This document shows positions 38,603-47,552 of a stretch of DNA of 64,000 nucleotides, piece by piece (positions within the stretch are counted from its first letter, which is position 1; every line of letters starts with the position of its first letter). This DNA comes from an uncultured Actinomycetes bacterium (GTDB lineage: Bacteria > Actinomycetota > Actinomycetes > S36-B12 > UBA10799). The notes beneath the pieces are model-generated. The model ran no database searches and was not told the DNA's origin. It saw only the letters and a list, made by a program, of their open reading frames with translations. The stretch is from positions 94,451 through 158,450 of the forward strand of contig CAMPEQ010000007.1 in the NCBI GenBank assembly GCA_946803585.1. The letters run 5' to 3'. Position numbers and translations under genes: made by a program.

Positions 38603-39874
38603 ATGTCTCAAGGTGCAAGCGAAGGTGTGAGCGCTGGGAGTCAGCGTTCCGAGCTGATTGGGTATGGCCTCAAGGAGCTACCGGCTTCTGCGGTCATGAT
38701 CTTCGATCGAGATATGCGCTTCGTACTGGTACGCGGCGGTGCGATTCAAGATAACGATATGAGTCCGGCGGAATTCGAAGGTCGCCTAGCCGAGGAGTCT
38801 CTACCTCGAGAGCGGTTTGAGTTTCATAAGCCGATGTATGAGGCAGCGCTTGAAGGTGAGTCGATCCAACGCGAAGTCGTATCTCCCGACGGAACACGCC
38901 GGTACTCCCTGTGTTGCAGCCCAGTCCTTGACTCGGGCGGACAGATTATCGGCGGAGTGATGTCTGCGATGGAAGTCAGTCAGCTCAGAGAAAGCCAGCA
39001 ACGCGAGGCCGAGAGCGCAGCGAGGTTTCAGCTCGCAATGGATTCCGCTCCCATTGGAATGGCCGTGGTCTCGATGGATCGGGTGTTCCTCGACGTGAAC
39101 CAGGCGCTCTGCGAGATGTTAGGTAAACACGAAGGCGATTTGGTTGGCCACTCGCTAGACGAGGTGATTCACCCAGACGACCGGGCCTCGGATCTCGCCG
39201 TACGGTCCGATGTGCGTGCCGGCGCAGAAAAGTGGGCAAAGACAGAGAAGCGCCTCTTGAGATCAAACGGGACAGAGATCTGGGTGAACCACTCAGTCGG
39301 GCTGGTCACTGGAGAACAGGGTGAACCCCACTCGTACGTCTCACAGTTCGCGGATATCACTGAGGCACGCGCAAAACAAACCAAACTCCAGAACCTTGCC
39401 GATTCTGACCCTCTTACCGGACTACCGCATCGCCGGGCGCTCTATCGGAAACTCGACAAGCTCTTTCCCGATTCCGCGGACTCACGGGTCGCCATCCTCT
39501 TCATCGATCTCGACGATTTCAAGAACCTAAACGACACACATGGGCACCAGGCAGGCGATAGAGCCCTTGTCGCGGTAGCGCAACGCCTCCAGGCGACTGT
39601 CAGAAGTGACGACACCATGGCCAGAGTTGGCGGTGACGAGTTCGTCCTGGTAACCCACACGCCTCCGACGGATATCACGGAGGTCTGCGACAGGCTCCTC
39701 GCCAGCCTTGCCGACCCCATCCACATAGACGATGTGCGGGTGCAGGTCACCGTCAGCATTGGCGCGGCCGTGTCCAACGGTAACGATTACGAGTCCGTGC
39801 TGGGACAGGCCGATGAGTGCCTCTACGCGGCAAAAGCAGTGGGTGGGAACAGATATGTGATCAAGGCAGGCTGA
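38603..39874 (+). CDS. PAS-PAS-GGDEF diguanylate cyclase
   Basis: A cytoplasmic 423-residue signalling enzyme making cyclic-di-GMP. Two PAS-type domains lie at about 22-125 and 138-255 (HPDD motif IHPDDRASD), then a GGDEF domain at about 258-423. The active-site motif GGDEF is intact (343-347), and RSDD at 334-337, five residues before it, fits the RxxD inhibitory site for product feedback. No membrane segment is seen. The sensed signal is unknown. The beta-helix secreted protein follows on the same strand. Confidence 0.9.
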   Translation: MSQGASEGVSAGSQRSELIGYGLKELPASAVMIFDRDMRFVLVRGGAIQDNDMSPAEFEGRLAEESLPRERFEFHKPMYEAALEGESIQREVVSPDGTRRYSLCCSPVLDSGGQIIGGVMSAMEVSQLRESQQREAESAARFQLAMDSAPIGMAVVSMDRVFLDVNQALCEMLGKHEGDLVGHSLDEVIHPDDRASDLAVRSDVRAGAEKWAKTEKRLLRSNGTEIWVNHSVGLVTGEQGEPHSYVSQFADITEARAKQTKLQNLADSDPLTGLPHRRALYRKLDKLFPDSADSRVAILFIDLDDFKNLNDTHGHQAGDRALVAVAQRLQATVRSDDTMARVGGDEFVLVTHTPPTDITEVCDRLLASLADPIHIDDVRVQVTVSIGAAVSNGNDYESVLGQADECLYAAKAVGGNRYVIKAG

Positions 39875-39898
39875 CGCTTGTTGGTTAGCTTCGACACC

Positions 39899-40003
39899 AT
39901 GTGGCAAACGGGTGACGCTCTCGATCATTGGCTGCCGAAGTTCTGTGAAGCTCACGGCAACCGCTGCGAATGTAGCGACTTCCTTGAAGGGCGCCAACCA
40001 TGA
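39899..40003 (+). CDS. possible 34-residue Cys-containing leader ORF
   Basis: An ATG at 39899 opens a 34-codon frame (FCEAHGNRCEC in its middle) whose TGA overlaps the ATG of the beta-helix gene as ATGA at 40000-40003. It has three cysteines in ten residues. No clear ribosome site precedes it, so it may be chance; if translated it would couple translation of the large gene. Speculative. Confidence 0.25.
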   Translation: MWQTGDALDHWLPKFCEAHGNRCECSDFLEGRQP

Positions 40004-42042
40004 AGCATCACCTCACCCCAGTAGTCGGTGCGCTCAGCGCAGTAACGTGCGTTGCGGCAGTGTCTCTAGTCGCGGTGGCACCTGCGAGCGCCTTGGCAAC
40101 GGTGACGGTCAGCGAAGTTGTGAACGTGGCGATCAACCACCCAATGGGCAGCCCTGAGGTACGAGCGGACTTCACCGAAGTCGTCACAAACCGAAAGAAC
40201 GCCGGCAAGGGCTCGTTGCGGAAGGCTCTTGAAACCGCGAATAAGCGCAGTAAAGGCTCGGCCACACAAATCGTCTTTGCCAAGGCGGGAACGATTGTTC
40301 TCAAATCGAATCTGCCAGCAATCGAACGCAAGGCAATTATCGACGCCACGACGGCCCCGGGCTACATCAGCGGTGGTGGCCCAGTTGTCGGTCTGAACGC
40401 AAACGGGCATCGGGCCGTGCGTTTCAACCCGGGATCGAAGGGATCTCAGCTTCTCGGGCTGTCAGTGACCGAAGCCAGTGGAAACGGCGTGACGCTGTCG
40501 GCTAGCCGGATCACGCTGAACTACAACTACATTGGTCTGACAGTGCAGGGTCGCAAACGTGGTGATATCGGCTATTCCGGTGCGGGGAACCGCGGGGATG
40601 GTGTGTATGTCGATCGCACGTCAAAACGTAACAAGATCGGACTCAATCCGTCACTCACAGTTGGCGCAGTTGGAAACGTGATCTCCAACAACAGGGGTGC
40701 CGGAATCCGGCTGGTTGACTCCTCCCGCAACGTGATCCAGGCTAACCGAATCGGCACGAACCCGGCGGGAACAAAGGCCGCTGGAAACAAGCATGGTGGC
40801 ATTGAGTTGTTCGGATCAAAGAAGAACGAGATCGGCGGCAACGCCATCGGTTCTAATGACAACGGTCCCAACAATCCGACTGGTTCCAAGGGTGAGGTGC
40901 CAGAAAACTACGTGGCCCCGCCGCAGGGAAACGTCATCTCAGGCAACAAACAAGAGGGAATCCTGATCGCGGCGAAATCCAAAGGCACACTACTGAGCGG
41001 CAACTTCATCGGGACCAACGCCGCCGGTGTCAAGGCCATCCCCAACGCCCGTAATGGTGTGCGGGTACTCAAGTCTGACAACACGGTGTTTCGAGGGTGC
41101 ACGGTTACCGACGAACCGTTCGTCTACTACAACGTGATCAGTGGCAACAAACGCAATGGTATTCACGTCACGGACTCTCACAACACGGTTGTTCAGGCGA
41201 ACTTCTTCGGTATTGGAATGGACAACACCACGACCGTGCCCAACAAGCTCGACGGAATGCTCTTCGATGGCGACTCCAACAAGCCCCATGTTGGCGGGGT
41301 CATCCCCCTAGGCAACGTAGCGGCTGGCAATGGGCAGAACGGCATCGCTGTTCGTGGAACTGTTAGTGGCTTCGAAACCTTCAACACCTTTGGCGGACTC
41401 CTTGCCTTCAAGGGCAAGGCGCCAAACAAGCGCAATGGTCTGTATGTGAGCTCAACCGGAGGTAACAACCTCGCTCGCACAAACGTATTCAGTGGCAACC
41501 GAGGAAACGGAATCCTCATCACCGGAAACGCCACCGGGATGACCGTGGATCCAAATATCGTCGGACTGAATACCAGCGGTAGTGGGCCGCTGCGAAACCG
41601 CGGAAACGGCGTCGTCCTGAAGGGGAATGCCCGAGGGAACACGATCGGTGGAAACCGGGTCTCGGTCATTCCGCAGAATGCGTTCTCCGGAAACGCTGGC
41701 TACGGCCTGGTTCTCGAGGGCAACGCGCGCAACAACAAGGTCTACAACACCTTCGTCGGGACGGGAGTCGCAATCTCGACCCCGGTATCAAATCTCAAGG
41801 GCGGCATCATCGTTAGGGATAAGGCCCGTAAGAACTACATCGGTGCGACTGGTTCACAGAAGATTAACGTCATTGCCGGAAATATCGGCTACGGAGTGAC
41901 CCTGAAAAAGAAGACCACAGGAAATGTCGTGGCTAATAACAATATTGGTAAGGGTCGCGAGGGGTTCTCCGTGCCGAACACCAAGGGCCCGGTGCTGGAC
42001 AAGGGTAAGAAGAACGTCGTGAAGAACAACAATACGAACTAG
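40000..42042 (+). CDS. secreted right-handed beta-helix repeat protein
   Basis: A 680-residue exported protein with a signal peptide ending VAPASALA. A CSLREA-like segment (GSLRKALETANKRS, then QIVFAKAGTIVL) opens the solenoid. The rest is an array of Asn/Gly-rich turns of the form NVISGNKxxGI and NxIGTNxAG, typical of PbH1/NosD-like parallel beta-helices. It has no LPXTG signal or transmembrane anchor. A polysaccharide-binding, lyase or surface-adhesion role is possible, but no catalytic residues can be assigned. The SD-like GAAGGG lies 8 bases before the ATG. Its stop abuts that of the convergent oxidoreductase. Confidence 0.85.
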   Translation: MKHHLTPVVGALSAVTCVAAVSLVAVAPASALATVTVSEVVNVAINHPMGSPEVRADFTEVVTNRKNAGKGSLRKALETANKRSKGSATQIVFAKAGTIVLKSNLPAIERKAIIDATTAPGYISGGGPVVGLNANGHRAVRFNPGSKGSQLLGLSVTEASGNGVTLSASRITLNYNYIGLTVQGRKRGDIGYSGAGNRGDGVYVDRTSKRNKIGLNPSLTVGAVGNVISNNRGAGIRLVDSSRNVIQANRIGTNPAGTKAAGNKHGGIELFGSKKNEIGGNAIGSNDNGPNNPTGSKGEVPENYVAPPQGNVISGNKQEGILIAAKSKGTLLSGNFIGTNAAGVKAIPNARNGVRVLKSDNTVFRGCTVTDEPFVYYNVISGNKRNGIHVTDSHNTVVQANFFGIGMDNTTTVPNKLDGMLFDGDSNKPHVGGVIPLGNVAAGNGQNGIAVRGTVSGFETFNTFGGLLAFKGKAPNKRNGLYVSSTGGNNLARTNVFSGNRGNGILITGNATGMTVDPNIVGLNTSGSGPLRNRGNGVVLKGNARGNTIGGNRVSVIPQNAFSGNAGYGLVLEGNARNNKVYNTFVGTGVAISTPVSNLKGGIIVRDKARKNYIGATGSQKINVIAGNIGYGVTLKKKTTGNVVANNNIGKGREGFSVPNTKGPVLDKGKKNVVKNNNTN

Positions 42043-42984
42043 CTATGGCGTGATTACGATCTTGCCACGCACATGCCCGCCTTCCAGGAGTTGGTAGGCC
42101 TCGACGGCGTGATCGAAGTCAAACGTTTGAGCGAGGTCGACGACTAGTTTGTCGTTGTCGATGAGCTCAGCGAGGTGTTCTAGATCCAGCGACGACGGGC
42201 GGCAGTACGCGTACACCCCACCACGGGCCTTGACACCGTCACCATCTGCGATCGACCCGAATCTCGCATTCGCCTTAACTAGTGCATTTGATCGGTCCAG
42301 CGACCCTTGACCGACCAAGTCAACGACCACATCAACCCCCGCAGGCGCGAGCTCCTTGACCGCAGGCTCCAGCTCAGGACCATAACCAACGGGTTCAGCG
42401 CCCAGGGTCCTCAAATGATCGTGGTTCGCTTCCGACGCGGTCCCGATCACCCTGGCGCCAGAAAGCACCGCAAGTTGGACAGCAAACTGCCCAACTCCTC
42501 CCGCTGCGTTGTGAATCAAGACGGTCTCGCCGTTCTTGATGTCAAGCCTACGCAGGAGCTGCAGAGCAGTCAGTCCCGTGAGCGGTACTGCGGCCGCCCG
42601 CACTAAGTCCATACTCCTCGGTGCTTTGGCCAGCACCCGAACGGGTAGAACGACCGTCTCTGCTGCTGTTCCGTGTTGCACGGTGTCGAGGCGGGCGTAT
42701 CCAAACACTCGGTCCCCCGGTTGGAACTCAGTAATCGCTGGGCCCACGGCAAGCACTTCGCCGGCGATGTCCCAACCGATGACAACGGGGAAATCAGTTT
42801 GGATAGCCTCCTTCAGGTAGCCCCTTTCCACTTTGAAGTCGACCGGGTTGATACCAACACCCACAACCTTGACTACAACGGAGTCAGGGCCAACGGGCGC
42901 CATCGCGATATCGCCGACCCGCAAGTTCTCCGGCCCGCCAAATGCCTCGTAGTAGACAGATCGTGAAAAGCTAGCGTTTGTCAT
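42043..42984 (-). CDS. NADP-dependent quinone-oxidoreductase-like protein
   Basis: A 313-residue medium-chain reductase/dehydrogenase of the zeta-crystallin/QOR type. It shows GINPVDFKVERGYL, GWDIAGEVLAVG, GDRVFGYA and the nucleotide-binding HNAAGGVGQFAVQLA. The structural and catalytic zinc ligands of alcohol dehydrogenases are missing, so a zinc-free reductase is likely. ATG at 42984 is chosen because GAGGAG lies 8 bases upstream; the reading to 43071 is rejected. Substrate unknown. Confidence 0.88.
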   Translation of the reverse strand: MTNASFSRSVYYEAFGGPENLRVGDIAMAPVGPDSVVVKVVGVGINPVDFKVERGYLKEAIQTDFPVVIGWDIAGEVLAVGPAITEFQPGDRVFGYARLDTVQHGTAAETVVLPVRVLAKAPRSMDLVRAAAVPLTGLTALQLLRRLDIKNGETVLIHNAAGGVGQFAVQLAVLSGARVIGTASEANHDHLRTLGAEPVGYGPELEPAVKELAPAGVDVVVDLVGQGSLDRSNALVKANARFGSIADGDGVKARGGVYAYCRPSSLDLEHLAELIDNDKLVVDLAQTFDFDHAVEAYQLLEGGHVRGKIVITP

Positions 42985-43127
42985 GGGAGTGCTCCTCGTC
43001 GCGTCCATCAGTGCAGCGGTCCGACACGGTCCGCCATCGAAACCTACTGGGTTGTTTGAGCGTATGCTCACACCGCGCGACCATCACATTGGACTGATCC
43101 CCGCTGCTGCCTATGAGGAGAGCCATT

Positions 43128-44483
43128 ATGGCCACTGATGATCCAACCCCACAGGACTCGGCAGAGTTGGCTGCACTACGTGCGGAGAACTCAGCGCTCA
43201 AGACTCGCCTCCTACTTCTGGAAGACAGCTCAGCAACAGAGTGGCCTGAGCCCGTTCGACGCCGCCGATTCCGTAGCTTCTGGGCCGTCCTACTCATCGT
43301 TGTTGCCTGTCTACTCGCTCCGCTTTCGGTAGCTGCAGTCTGGGCAAAGGGCGAGGTGACAAACACCGATCGATACGTAACGACCGTAGCTCCACTCGCT
43401 AGCGATCCGGCGATCCAGGCGGCAGTGACCCAGCGGGTGACCACCATCGTCATGGACGCTCTCAACGTCGACGAGCTTTCCACCGAGGCTCTCGGGGCCA
43501 TCGCGCAGAACCGTGATCTGACTGATCGCCAGTCCGCCGCGTTGGAAGCACTGTCGGGCCCGATCACAAGTGGCGTGACAAGCCTCGTCGAGAGCACCGT
43601 CGACAAAGTGATCACCTCCGAGACCTTCGAGACGATCTGGGTGGAGGCAAATCGACGGGCCCATTCGCAGCTCGATGGCATCTTGTCCGGCTCGAACGCC
43701 GGGGGCGCAGTTTCTATTCAAGGAGATGCGCTAGAAGTTAACGTCGGAGAGGTCGTAGCCAAGGTGAAGGAAGCCCTTATTGCCGATGGGCTCACGGTCG
43801 CGGACAAGATCCCCGAGGTAAATACGACCGTCACTCTGTTCGAATCAGACAACCTCTCGAACGTCACGCAACTACAGCGGGCTTACACCCTTCTCAACAC
43901 GATTGGGTTCTGGCTACCACTCCTGGTTGCAGTTCTTGCCATCACGGGAATCGCTCTAGCGGTCAGTAGCCGACGCGCGGTGATCGGGTTTGGTATCGGC
44001 TTCCTCATCTCGATGGCCAGCTCGGCACTACTTCTCATGCTCGCCCGTGTGGAATACCTCAATGCGTTGCCTGAATCGGTAAATCAAGATGCCGCCGCCT
44101 CGTTCTTCGACACGATGGCATTCTTCCTGCGCCAGAGTCTCTGGACAGGTGCCACGGCCGCCGTCGTGCTCGTACTCGCAGGAATTCTCACCGGACCGAC
44201 GAGGTTTGCGCGCAGTATTCGAGGCGCTGCGATCACTGTCGCTGCTGCGGTGCAACGACAGCTCGCAGAGTGGGGCGCAAGCCTAGACACCGTCCGCCGA
44301 TGGGTGATTAGCTCATCCACCGGAATACGAGTCGGTGTCGTACTTATCGCTGCGGCAATAGTTGTCTTGCAGTCCACTAGGACACCGGCTTTGGTCCTGT
44401 GGGTGAGCGCCGGTCTATTGGTGGCTCTCTTCGTCATTCAAATCCTCGCATCCGATACTGAGCCCGAGGTCGCTGATGAGTGA
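43128..44483 (+). CDS. multi-pass membrane protein with N-terminal coiled coil
   Basis: A 451-residue protein that I do not recognise by family name. An N-terminal leucine-rich heptad stretch (about 11-34) precedes a membrane helix (about 47-68), an external helical domain of roughly 190 residues, and about five further helices. The ATG at 43128 is preceded by GAGGAG at 8 bases. It overlaps the YihY gene by 8 bases, so they are coupled and probably form a unit at the membrane. Similar hypothetical proteins occur in actinobacteria. Transport or envelope function is only a guess. Confidence 0.75.
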   Translation: MATDDPTPQDSAELAALRAENSALKTRLLLLEDSSATEWPEPVRRRRFRSFWAVLLIVVACLLAPLSVAAVWAKGEVTNTDRYVTTVAPLASDPAIQAAVTQRVTTIVMDALNVDELSTEALGAIAQNRDLTDRQSAALEALSGPITSGVTSLVESTVDKVITSETFETIWVEANRRAHSQLDGILSGSNAGGAVSIQGDALEVNVGEVVAKVKEALIADGLTVADKIPEVNTTVTLFESDNLSNVTQLQRAYTLLNTIGFWLPLLVAVLAITGIALAVSSRRAVIGFGIGFLISMASSALLLMLARVEYLNALPESVNQDAAASFFDTMAFFLRQSLWTGATAAVVLVLAGILTGPTRFARSIRGAAITVAAAVQRQLAEWGASLDTVRRWVISSSTGIRVGVVLIAAAIVVLQSTRTPALVLWVSAGLLVALFVIQILASDTEPEVADE

Positions 44484-45414
44484 ACCGGACACCCCGGATC
44501 AAGTCCCCGAGCCCACGGAGGCTGCAACAGCGAAGCAGGGGGCGCTTGCCGGCTTGATCTCTCGAATTGATGAGGTCCAGCAGAGCCGTCCCTACTTGGC
44601 CGTGCCCGTCGCGGTGTACAAGAAGTTCTCCGACGATGAGGCGGGACGACTCGCTGCCCTCATCTCATACTTCGCGTTCCTATCGATTTTTCCTCTCCTC
44701 ATCGTGCTCGCCACAATCGTGTCGCGAGTTCTCGCAAATCACCCGGACCTGGCAAGTGAAATCGTCACCACCGCTGCTGGCAGCTTCCTTGCAGTAGGCA
44801 GTAACGGCGAAGTCCAACCCCTCGATCTGTCCGGATTCGCGCTGGTCATCGCGGTGCTTCTTGCTCTGTGGAGTGGCCTCGCGGTCGCGAACACGATGCA
44901 GGTTGCCGTCAATACGGTCTATCAAGTGCCCAAAGATGCGACTCCTAACCTGCCGAATCGCGTTCTTCGAAGTATCGAACTCCTCGTGATTATCGGAGTG
45001 GGGCTGCCGATTGTCGGGATTCTGCAAGGGACCGCGAACCAGACCATTCCAGGGTTCTTTGCCAACGCCCTGGTTGTTGTTGGAGTAGTTGTTCTTGACA
45101 CGGGACTGATAGCCCTGGCCTTGCGGCAAGCCACGGTCGCCACGACAAGCTGGAAGGGTGTCTTGCCTGGGGCTGTAATCGCTTCGATCGCTTGGGTGGT
45201 GCTGCAATCGCTGGCGACCTGGCTACTCACGAGCAAGGTAGCGAGCGCTGAATCAAACTATGGGCAGTTCGCTGTCGTCGTAGGGCTTCTCTTCTGGTTC
45301 TTCCTTCTCGCTCAGATCACGCTGTACTGCGCAGTCCTGAACTCGGTTCTTTCAGACAGGCTATGGCCCCGCAGCCTACGCAAAAACGCTACGCCGGCAC
45401 TCGAGCAGTCCTAG
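44476..45414 (+). CDS. YihY/BrkB family membrane protein
   Basis: A 312-residue integral membrane protein of the YihY/UPF0761 family. Marks are DEAGRLAALISYFAFLSIFP at the first helix, LWSGLAVANTMQVAVNTVYQV in the middle, and a terminal NYGQFAVVVGLLFWFFLLAQ. About six helices. The family was once called ribonuclease BN, but that activity belongs to another protein; its real function is uncertain. It is coupled to the upstream membrane gene by an 8-base overlap, and its stop shares the bases CTAG with the convergent neighbour. Confidence 0.9.
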   Translation: MSEPDTPDQVPEPTEAATAKQGALAGLISRIDEVQQSRPYLAVPVAVYKKFSDDEAGRLAALISYFAFLSIFPLLIVLATIVSRVLANHPDLASEIVTTAAGSFLAVGSNGEVQPLDLSGFALVIAVLLALWSGLAVANTMQVAVNTVYQVPKDATPNLPNRVLRSIELLVIIGVGLPIVGILQGTANQTIPGFFANALVVVGVVVLDTGLIALALRQATVATTSWKGVLPGAVIASIAWVVLQSLATWLLTSKVASAESNYGQFAVVVGLLFWFFLLAQITLYCAVLNSVLSDRLWPRSLRKNATPALEQS

Positions 45415-45866
45415 GTTGTTGCGCTACCACCAGCGCTAAGCCCCTCAAGCATCTCGACCATCTTCTGTCCGACGATCTGGATCGCCTTCATCGGTCGCAG
45501 CATGACCTTGAAATCAACTATCTGGCCAGTCGAATTGAACTCGATCATGTCGACGCCGTTGACGTCGATACCGTCAATCTGCGTCGTGAACTCGAGCACT
45601 GCGTGGGCGCCATCAACTAGCTCTCGAACGTAGGTGAACTGTTCATTACCCAAGACATGCATTGCGCCCGTGAGGTACATGCTGGTCCGAGCACGACCCT
45701 GTTGAGGCGTATGGACTATTGGCGAGCGAAACACAACGTCATCGGCCAGTAGATCGGCCAATCGGGCCGGGTCACGCGTGCTCACCAGTTGATGCCATGC
45801 AGCTAGTCCGAGGGCGGTGCCAGCATCTGACCAGTCGGTCTGGGACTTCTCATCGTGTTCGCTCAC
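45411..45866 (-). CDS. NTF2-like / SnoaL-like protein
   Basis: A 151-residue protein of the NTF2-like cone fold. The pattern DPARLADLLADDVVFRSPIV, then AVLEFTTQIDGIDVNGVDMIEF and GQIVDFKVMLRPMKAI is typical of the SnoaL/DUF1486-like group. These proteins may bind or isomerise small hydrophobic molecules; this one cannot be assigned. Its stop shares CTAG (45411-45414) with YihY, so the two genes converge with no spacer. Confidence 0.8.
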   Translation of the reverse strand: MSEHDEKSQTDWSDAGTALGLAAWHQLVSTRDPARLADLLADDVVFRSPIVHTPQQGRARTSMYLTGAMHVLGNEQFTYVRELVDGAHAVLEFTTQIDGIDVNGVDMIEFNSTGQIVDFKVMLRPMKAIQIVGQKMVEMLEGLSAGGSATT

Positions 45867-45977
45867 AGGGCCAGCCTATCCGCAGGCAAAGGGCCGGACA
45901 TAGGCAATCAATGACCGAATGCCCACATGGGGCAACGGACGGTGCACGGAGTCCGCGTCTTCGCTTGAATGGTCTGT

Positions 45978-47093
45978 ATGGAACCAACCTCACCCGATCC
46001 ACTCCTGCGGCCACTCAAGCTCGGTGAGATCTCGGCACCTAATCGAGTATTCCTAGCTCCCTTGACGCGCTCTCGAGCCACCGATCCAGCCGGAGTTCCA
46101 ACGCCGTTGATGGCAAAGTACTACGCGCAACGGGCCTCAGCAGGGCTGATCGTTTCCGAGGCCACGAACATTTCTGAGTTGGCCCGCGGTTATGCCTGGA
46201 CGCCGGGAATCTACACGCCGGAGCAAATCGCTGGCTGGCGCGTGGTGACCGACGCCGTGCACGCCGCAGGCGGACGAATCGTTTGCCAACTCTGGCACAC
46301 CGGACGAGTTTCGCACGACTCGCTTCATCCCGGGTCAGCGCCGGTGTCTTCCTCCGCAGCCCGATCAGATCAATGTCAGGCGTTCATCAAGGTTGACGGG
46401 CAGGGACAGCGAGTCGCAGCCTCCCCACCCCGCGCAATCACCGCCGAAGAGATCAGTTCTACGGTCGAGCAGTATGGGATGGCGGCCGAGAACGCACTCG
46501 AGGCTGGATTCGACGGAGTCGAAATCCATGGTGCGAACGGATACCTCCTCCAGCAGTTCATCACCCCCAATGTCAACGATCGAACTGACGCCTACGGCGG
46601 TGACGTAAACAACCGGGTCCGGTTTACCCTCAACGCTGTCGACTCCGTGATTGACCGGATTGGCCCGGGCAGAGTCGGCCTACGTATCTCTCCCCTCTTC
46701 CCATTCAACGGCATCGCGGACCCCGATCCCGGTCCCGCACATCGCCTCATTGCAACCGAGATGTCGGATAGAAACCTCGCGTACCTTCATATCGCCGACA
46801 CCGCAACGATGGCATCGAACTCCACCTCACTAATGCCGGAGATCCTCGCCGTCATGCAGAACAGTGCGTCGCTACCAGTCGTGCTCAATGGGGCATACGA
46901 CGCGGATCGCGCCAGAGCAGATATCGCGAGCGGCGCAGCGGACGCGATCGCGTTCGGCCGGGCCTTCCTAGCCAATCCTGATCTACCGCGCCGCCTCGCA
47001 GATGGCCTCAGTCTCAACAAGCCGGATCCGCGAACCTTCTACGGAGGAGATGACCTCGGCTACACCGACTACCCATTCTGGCAAGACGAATGA
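45978..47093 (+). CDS. Old Yellow Enzyme family alkene reductase
   Basis: A 371-residue FMN flavoprotein. Family motifs are the FMN- and substrate-binding QLWHTGRVSH (His) and EIHGANGYLLQQFITPNVNDR, then RTFYGGDDLGYTDYP at the end. It should reduce activated C=C bonds with NAD(P)H. ATG at 45978 is preferred over GTG at 45969-type extensions. Its stop overlaps the ATG of the GNAT gene (ATGA), so the two are co-translated. Confidence 0.92.
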   Translation: MEPTSPDPLLRPLKLGEISAPNRVFLAPLTRSRATDPAGVPTPLMAKYYAQRASAGLIVSEATNISELARGYAWTPGIYTPEQIAGWRVVTDAVHAAGGRIVCQLWHTGRVSHDSLHPGSAPVSSSAARSDQCQAFIKVDGQGQRVAASPPRAITAEEISSTVEQYGMAAENALEAGFDGVEIHGANGYLLQQFITPNVNDRTDAYGGDVNNRVRFTLNAVDSVIDRIGPGRVGLRISPLFPFNGIADPDPGPAHRLIATEMSDRNLAYLHIADTATMASNSTSLMPEILAVMQNSASLPVVLNGAYDADRARADIASGAADAIAFGRAFLANPDLPRRLADGLSLNKPDPRTFYGGDDLGYTDYPFWQDE

Positions 47094-47542
47094 TGAACGA
47101 GTTTGCCGTCACCGAGGCCGACTGGAGTAACGCTCGGGAACGCGAGGATTGCCGACTAGTCCGGCGCAGGGTCTTCATCGTTGAGCAGGAACTGCCAGAG
47201 GCAGAGGAGTGGGACGATTCCGATGCGACCTGTCGGCACGTCCTCGCACGCAATCCCGCGGGCGATCCAATCGGAACGGCACGAGTCCTCTCCGACGGTT
47301 CCATCGGCAGGGTTGCGGTCATGCCGCAATGGCGTGGCAAGCAGATCGGTGAGGCCTTAATGCAAGCTGCTATCGAGCTCGCCCGCTCAGCTGGGCATAG
47401 CGAAACGACCGTTCACGCCCAGGAGCAGGCAGTCCGGTTCTATGAGCGGCTCGGATACCAGGTCTACGGGGATCCGTTCCTAGAGGTCGGTATCCCCCAT
47501 CGACATATGCGAAGGAGTCTGCGGGAGACCGCGGGGAGTTAG
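47090..47542 (+). CDS. GNAT family N-acetyltransferase
   Basis: A 150-residue acetyltransferase of the GNAT fold. The acetyl-CoA loop is VMPQWRGKQIGEALM, a beta-bulge Arg/Gln form of motif A, and the C-terminal part VRFYERLGYQVYG is typical of the family. The early RRRVFIVEQELPEAEEWD resembles the ElaA-like group. Substrate unknown. It overlaps the Old Yellow Enzyme gene by 4 bases and precedes the molybdoenzyme by 10 bases. Confidence 0.88.
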   Translation: MMNEFAVTEADWSNAREREDCRLVRRRVFIVEQELPEAEEWDDSDATCRHVLARNPAGDPIGTARVLSDGSIGRVAVMPQWRGKQIGEALMQAAIELARSAGHSETTVHAQEQAVRFYERLGYQVYGDPFLEVGIPHRHMRRSLRETAGS

Positions 47543-47552
47543 GCTTGACGGT

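Noticed and set aside
40600-42000. Regular repeats resembling a CRISPR array
   Set aside because: They are degenerate codon-level repeats in an open reading frame (beta-helix turns), not identical repeats with spacers.
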